DNA from: Lunularia cruciata
Taxonomy: Eukaryota; Streptophyta; Marchantiopsida; Lunulariales; Lunulariaceae
DNA length: 64,000 nt
Direction of reading: 5' to 3'
Assembly (NCBI GenBank): GCA_948567375.1
Contig: OX419762.1
Coordinates: forward strand, 15,692,001-15,756,000
Made by a program: the position numbers and the translations under genes. The notes below the pieces were generated by a model that made no database searches, was not told the DNA's origin, and saw only the letters and a list, made by a program, of their open reading frames with translations. Positions 57,986 through 64,000 of the stretch are shown here, piece after piece. The stretch's first letter is position 1. The number at the start of each line of letters is the position of its first letter.

Positions 57986-60900
57986 ATGGCTACACCTTCC
58001 CATGTGGGGTCGCCTAGAGCGGGTCGGGATACACCATGCCCGGTGTGTCACCGACGCTTTACCTCGCAAGGGGTAAAGACCCATGTGGGAAGGATGCACA
58101 AGGACTATGATTGGACCACTTGGGATGCCCACGTGAGACGAGCGACCACATCGACAGCAGTGACACTCGGGATTACACACGCTTCTTCTATACCTTCGTT
58201 GATCGTTCCAGGGATACCGATCGAGTCGTGGGAGTGGTTAGCTTCTCAGGCGGGTTGCATTTTGGGGTTATTTGAGACTAGTTTTCCATGTCCACGTCTA
58301 TTCCATAGGCTACCCCGCACACTCCATGATGAGGCTAGATAGGCTTTTTGCCTACCACTGGATCGTTTGGCACGTGATCCCTTGGACGAGTTAGCGTGGT
58401 TCCTATTCCTCCTACTCCCTCGATGGTGTCTTAGTTATGCTAGAGGGGGACATGCGGGGCATAGAGAGGTGGCGGCTAGATTTCGTCGATTCCGAGCAGG
58501 GGATTGGGCAGCCCTTCAAGAGGAGTCTGTTAGGGCTACACGATTTAGGAGACAGGCATCGCCACAGGATACCACAGATTCCACTCGATTACGACGATGT
58601 AGGACATTGGGTCAGGCGGGAGAGTTTAGTAGAGCAGCACGAGCGCTACACCCTTTGTCTATAGCGAGTCCTACTGATGAGACCATCTCTTCCCTACGCT
58701 CATTGCATCCTATAGCAGTAGAGGGACTACCACTAGAGGTCTTAGATTATCAGCCTGAGCAGCCTTTATGTCTTGATAGGTCGCTATTTGCACAAGCATT
58801 GTGCACTGCCCCTCGCCTTTCCTTAGGAGGCTTGTCATTGGGTCAGGCGGGAGAGTTTAGTAGAGCAGCACGAGCGCTACACCCTTTGTCTATAGCGAGT
58901 CCTACTGATGAGACCATCTCTTCCCTACGCTCATTGCATCCTATAGCAGTAGAGGGACTACCACTAGAGGTCTTAGATTATCAGCCTGAGCAGCCTTTAT
59001 GTCTTGATAGGTTGCTATTTGCACAAGCATTGTGCACTGCCCCTCGCCTTTCCTTAGGAGGCTTGTCAGGGATGGTTTATGAGCACCTTAGAGATTGCTT
59101 CCAGGCAAATGATCCTTCTAGTGGTTTTACCGAGTTGTTTCAGGTGGCTGCAGCAGTAGCGAGAGGAGACATTCCTATGTCTGTTGGTCGGGTCTTAGGT
59201 GCTAGTCAACTTCTCGCGATCGAGAAGGACACGGGAAGCATTAGACCGTTTGCTATTGGAGAGATCTTTTTGCATTTGGTCAGTTGTACCATTGTCCTTC
59301 AGCATCGTTCTCACTTTTGACAGCACCTTAGTCCACATCAGTTTGGAGTAGCTACACCTGGAGGATGTGAGGCTATATCTCTAGGCATTAGAGCACTCCT
59401 AGACATCCATCCGGAGTGGGTCGTCCTACAGGTGGATGTTGAGAACGCTTTTAATAGCATCTCACGTGCATCCATCTTTAGAGAGCTTAGGGAGGTTGGT
59501 GGATCCTTGGCGAGTCTCATTCCTTTTGTGCGGTCTTTTTATGGCTCTCTTGCTTCCCTTTACTACCAGCATGGTGGTTCACAAGAGGGAGTCACCGTCT
59601 TGGAGTCAGCTGTTGGTACACGTCAAGGAGATCCTTTGGGGGTGCCCTTATTTGCCATGGCTCACTTTAGAGCTCTCCTGTCTACTACTTTGGCCATGCC
59701 AGGTTGTGTATTTCCCTCCTTGGCAGATGATACACATATCGTAGGCCCTGTAGATCAGATTAGGTAGGCCTTTGACTACTTGACTACCGAGCTACATCTA
59801 GTAGGCTTGAGAATCAAGGTGTCAAAGTGTAGGGCATGGTCCCCTTTAGGTATCCCTCCCCACCTTGAGCTTCCAGAGGGGTGTATCACATCCACAGATG
59901 GACTTTGTGTTCTTGGAGTGCCAGTAGGATCGGAGGATTTTGTCACATGCTTCTTGGACGCTTCCCTTGCAGAGGATGTTCTCCATGTGGATGACCTTCC
60001 ATTACTAGGAGATCCGCAAGTGGCATTTGGTATAATCTCTTCCAGTATTGCTCGTCGACCATCCTACCTCATCTGTACAGTTCCACCCTCACCGTCCTTC
60101 CTATCACGTTTGAGAGCATTTGATAGTAGGATTATGGGAGTCTTTGGTGATATTATTGGAACAAGGACTTTTGAGTGTGTGACAGGGGATTTGGCATGTA
60201 GACAGACGGCTCTACCAATCTCATGTGGTGGGGTTGGCTTGCTTTCTATGGAGGAGATGGCACCTATAGCGTTTTTGGGTAGTTGGGCTCTCTCGGCACC
60301 CCTACTTGCCTCTCGTTTTGTGGTTGCTGATAGGCCGGTTTTGGAGACTTATGTGACAAAGGTGGAGGGAGGATCCTTTTCTCTCCAGGTGTTATTGCGG
60401 CAGACGAGAGATAGTCTATCCCCACGAGCACGAGAGGGTTTTCCACCATTTGCTTCACTATCGTCAGATTGGACTAGAGGTCTACAGTCTTCCTTGATGG
60501 AGCGACAGTGTGAGCATACGCTACATTCTCTCTTAGTTGACTCGTCCATTCTTCAGGCTACTAGAGCACGTCTATGCTCTTGCTCCGGCAAGGGTGCAGG
60601 CTCGTGGATCCTAGCTCGACCATGCATTAGGGCTTTCCGACTCGCATCGGCTACTTTCTCTACAGCGATGAGGTTTCGCCTAGGTTTGGTCCACCCATCT
60701 GCATCTTCACTACTCACTTGTGAGTGTGGTTCTACACTAGATGCAGCGGCGGTCCACATGACACGGTGTCCTTTTGGAGGACAGAGGATAGCTACCCATG
60801 ATGCCATTAGAGACATAGTGTTTGCTATGGCACGAGAGAGTGGATACTTGGCTTAGAGGGAGCGTTCATATGCGTTGCAGACGACACGTGTCAGGGCAGA

Positions 60901-61385
60901 CTTATACTTGGTCCGAGATGATCAGGTGACAGTAGCGGATGTCGTGGTCACAGACCCTACGCGAGATACAGTTTCGGAGGGAGTGATTACCCATCCCCCT
61001 GGATGGGCGGCGAGTGCAGCAGCAGGTCGCAAGGTCTCCAAGTATAGGGGCATGCAGCGAGGTCACCTCTTTGTTCCTCTAGCCTTGGAGTTATATGGAA
61101 GCGATGGACATGGCATTTGACACATTTGTCAGGGAGTGCGCGAGAGCTTATCATGTTAGGCACCAGGGGGTACCACTCTCACTCTCATACTTTGTAGCTT
61201 ACTTTAGACAACGTGTGTCCATTGTTCTACAGAGGGCAGTGGCTGGTGCAATCCATAGGAGAGCAATCACATTAGGTGATGTTTCTTCGGATGCTCCAGT
61301 TGTGTGTAGACCATACGACTTGCATAGCTCGGATATCTTAGGTGCGGTAGGGCAGATTTCTCATAGAGACTCTATTGGGGCTTAG
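57986..61385 (+). pseudogene. R2-like protein: C2H2 finger, reverse transcriptase, Cys/His knuckle, restriction-like endonuclease
   Basis: One frame of about 1,130 codons with four in-frame stops (58,340 TAG; 59,318 TGA; 59,765 TAG; 60,854 TAG) and one frameshift near 61,095. Domain order: an N-terminal C2H2 finger (CPVC, then H and H four residues apart, about residues 14-36); a 231-bp in-frame tandem duplication (58,606-59,067); RT motif A VLQVDVENAFN (about 59,425), motif B GTRQGDPLG (about 59,615) and motif C ADDTHIVG (about 59,722); then CGGVGLLSMEEMAPIAFLG; a CECG...H...C knuckle followed by THDAIRD (about 60,720-60,820); and the endonuclease core RADLYLVRDD and VADVVVTDP (about 60,893-60,965), a PD-(D/E)xK-like pattern. 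Target-primed reverse transcription is the expected mechanism. This copy is inactive. Confidence 0.84.
58606..59067 (+). repeat. 231-bp in-frame tandem duplication, two units
   Basis: Units 58,606-58,836 and 58,837-59,067 are almost identical and encode the same 77 residues (GQAGEFSRAARALHPL at the start, APRLSLGGLS at the end). The minus copy at 43,490-43,700 has a single unit, so the duplication is specific to this copy or its recent source. Confidence 0.92.
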
Positions 61386-61484
61386 CCCCATGTTACCTTT
61401 TTTGTCTCTCCCTTGTACGGCTTGATGGGGTCTTCCCATCCTTCTTTTTTCCTACGCGGTCGCCTTTTGTCTTCTTTTGCGGGG

Positions 61485-61929
61485 AATTAGAGAATACCCC
61501 CTCTATGACGGAGAGTATATGAAATAGTTTGTAATACAGTGGTATAATACATAGACCCAGGTTAAGATTGTGCAATCGTTGATCTACCAATGCCACTTAT
61601 CTGTTAGGTCTGAGTGGATATTATTATTCTCACGAATAATGACCACACTTTGTGTAGCATAATGGTAGCGAATCCTGTATGAGAAAAGTCATTGACACTA
61701 GTAGAGATACTGGTGGGAACAACAGCGATCATTCCCTCAACCCTGTGTATAGTGGTCTTCCGTACCCTTGAGGTGAGGTAATGATCGCTGCTGTTCCCAC
61801 CCGCTATCATTACCTCAAGGGCAAGGAAGATCACTATACACCTTGGTTATCCCTTGAATATCTTTGTCTATTGAGATTTTTGAGTACATAAATCAATACG
61901 GTGTAAATTTTCTCAAAGTTGTAATATGA
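61485..61929. other. non-coding segment with a compound hairpin
   Basis: No gene. Contains overlapping inverted repeats: 61,713-61,733 pairs with 61,780-61,800 (21 bp, one mismatch), and 61,746-61,785 pairs imperfectly with 61,806-61,840. The two pairings are mutually exclusive. A short ATTATTCTCACGAATAAT hairpin lies at about 61,624. Confidence 0.7.
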
Positions 61930-61986
61930 AGTTCTTTTTAGAGGATCGGAGTATTTGTTATTTCCCTAACCATACTTATATCCTAT
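61930..61986 (+). repeat. direct repeat flanking the plus R2-like copy (right member)
   Basis: Partner of 57,434-57,490; sequence diverges immediately after TATATCCTAT. Confidence 0.7.
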
Positions 61987-64000
61987 TATTGATAACATGT
62001 ATCCATTGCTTTACAATGTGCTCAAGCTTTGGATTTATCAATTTTAGGAAGACCCAACATGGACAGGGTTCTTCTTCCCTTCATATCATTGGAAGTTCTC
62101 TATCACACAATTTAGGTATAGACTATTCTCTCCTCATCCACACAATGGACGAATTGTGCTTCCGGCTTAGCCAAATATGCAGAGCTTCCATTTACGTGGT
62201 TCAGCAAACAGATTAGGTTTGATGTTTGCTGCCCTTCTTCCAAAGCTACAACGAGCTAAGTGTATATCTTTTAAATGATGGTCCACCCATATTTGCGAAT
62301 ACAATTTTAAATGCTCCCATTTATGAAAATTCCCATATATATATATATCCAAAATATCACCTTATCATATCAATCCAAAATGTAAACTTTGCTAGTTCAA
62401 GATTTTGAACAACCCTCGTGCATCAAACACCAAGTTGAGGAAATCGAAATATATGGATTGCAGCCGGTTCAAGAAACCTACAGCAAGGCAATTACCTTGC
62501 CGCAAAATTTAATTTAAATCTTGAGGTAGATTCACCTGGGAAACTCAACTAAGCGTCCATTCGAGTATCCATGCAAATTCTCGAGAGGTTCCTGCAAAAC
62601 CACGAGTTCGCCAAGGGGTCTTCCATAGGTGTTCAACACCTTTCCCAGTTCTACAGTGGTTCTCGATTTTATCATATGTCTCCATTGGCAGAAGTTGCCA
62701 CACAAGACAGGAACTCTCCTACAAAATCTAGATGATGATCAATTCCTCTGGTGATCTTATCGTACCCGAGATCAAGATTTCCGAAATGGATCTGTTCATT
62801 TGTGGAAGTCCTAACCATCGGGTAGGATCGAAGGTTCTTAGAAAGCTGACAAGTATAGAGTTCACTCTCTGACTTTATCCTCTTATCGGTAGTCTTAAAC
62901 ACTTGTATACCTTTTATGTCGTGTCGCACAATTTGCAAATGTCTTGTAGTAATAGTGAAAATTGACATTAATTTGGGGACATGCAACACATCTCCCGTTT
63001 GTTAGTTTTTCACGAAGAAGAAGAGAACTCGCCCTACTTGAGCCTGTCGTTGGCTCATTCATTTCCCTATTGAATCTACGAGATCTAACTAGTAATATTT
63101 GGGTGATATCAGATGAGCATTTTGCGGATTCTTCTTCACCATATTTACGGTGCAAAGCAACGTTTAAAAGGGATACTGCATTCTAGTTAAGAAAATAATT
63201 TAGATGTAATCGAATTAGCATGAGGGTCTAGTAAACTGGACCTTTCTGCTAATTAGCCATATAAGGATATAACTGAATTTTCGATAAGAATCTTTATGCA
63301 GATCAATCCTGTACTTAAAAAAAGATAAACATGTAAAGGATTTATAATTTAACGATGCAAAGCAGCAACAAAACAAAAACCACTAAACATAGCCCCTAAC
63401 CTAAAAGCGAACCGGAGTAGATATTTTGCATGAGAGCAGCAACTCTTTGACATTCCTATTTTATTCCAGCTTGAGTAATATTTTATTAGTATATATCTGA
63501 GTTAATATTCTTAAAATACTTGGACCCGCTGCCAAGCACACTCCACCACCCCGATTTAATATATAGGACCCATAAATAATCTCACTGTTTTAACTCGTAT
63601 TCTTTTAATTTGAACTAGTAATGATTCATGTTTTGCACTTTAACATTACACTTTAAAATATTGGTAAAACTGTGAACGACCTTGAAATGAACGTTAATGT
63701 TGGCCCTCAACAGCAAAAGGTTCTACTCTACCCATTCTGAGGATCTTCGAAGATACGATATTCCCTCTTTTAAGATGTTAATCTCGTTTTCTTTCTCCTT
63801 AAGATTATCTTGACATTTCCTTCTTTCATGTGGACGGGACGTCATTTGGCCTGAGGATATAGTCCCGATAATAAGAAGAATGCGATGGCAAAAAATAATC
63901 AGGTAGTTCAGTGGTTGGTGTACACGTACATTGTACGTGAATGTAATACGTATATGAGCATTAATCTATGGGAAGTTTTCGAGATATGGATATCAGAGTC
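61987..64000. other. no gene firmly recognised; possible decayed copia-type fragment
   Basis: Minus-strand open frames at 62,672-63,155 include DVLHVPKL-like sequence followed by a segment ending SELYTCQLS, faintly like the protease-to-integrase linker of copia elements, but too weak to assign. The last 800 bp is AT-rich and featureless. Confidence 0.25.

Larger units (their letters stand above)
57503..61473 (+). mobile_element. R2-like non-LTR retrotransposon, plus copy
   Basis: Bounded by the 11-bp direct repeat CTTTTGCGGGG (57,492-57,502 and 61,474-61,484). About 3.97 kb: a 5' region of about 480 bp, one long ORF frame from 57,986 to 61,385 and a short 3' untranslated region without a poly(A) tail. 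The encoded restriction-like endonuclease separates it from plant L1 and RTE elements, which use an apurinic-type endonuclease. The target is not 28S rDNA, and the two long copies have unlike target duplications, so insertion looks non-specific. Confidence 0.87.

Overview
This window is nuclear DNA from a land plant, almost certainly not a flowering plant. It has spliced NPF/PTR transporter genes, plant-type retrotransposons and scattered plastid-derived DNA. One plastid fragment (39,548-39,712) is from chlL, a plastid gene lost in angiosperms and kept in many bryophytes, lycophytes, ferns and gymnosperms. I cannot name the species.

Two host genes are recognisable, both on the minus strand: paralogous NPF (NRT1/PTR) transporters at about 801-3,480 and 49,027-51,916. 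Their central exons are the same lengths, so they look like an old tandem pair. About 45 kb of mostly transposable-element DNA now separates them.

The centre (15,660-35,391) holds two decayed Ty3-like retrotransposons of about 9.8 kb each, abutting 5' end to 5' end as a large inverted repeat. They encode Gag with two zinc knuckles, protease, a C5 cytosine DNA methyltransferase (DNMT) domain, reverse transcriptase/RNase H, a DDE integrase and a C-terminal PHD finger. Both share an unusual end structure: a ~440-bp block (A) at the 5' end, then B-A-B at the 3' end, with B about 105 bp. This is the split-direct-repeat layout known from tyrosine-recombinase elements (PAT/Ngaro), yet these elements carry a DDE integrase. 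Many of their in-frame stops are TAG where the other copy has CAG, as expected from deamination of methylated CHG sites.

A second system is a non-LTR retrotransposon with an N-terminal C2H2 finger, reverse transcriptase, a Cys/His knuckle and a PD-(D/E)xK-like endonuclease (R2-like). There are two near-complete copies (40,329-44,770 minus; 57,503-61,473 plus), each with a target-site duplication, plus an older diverged copy (8,105-10,060) and 3' fragments (4,960-5,390; 10,735-10,860). A third family is a ~530-730-bp LTR (TGTAATA...TATTACA). Two of its copies sit inside R2-like copies, which gives a relative order of insertion.

At 38.7-39.93 kb lies a scrambled mosaic of plastid fragments: trnM, psaB, atpA, 23S rRNA twice, a trnV-like tRNA and chlL. 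The rest (11.6-15.6, 45-49, 52-57 and 62-64 kb) is AT-rich non-coding or unrecognised sequence with local inverted and tandem repeats.
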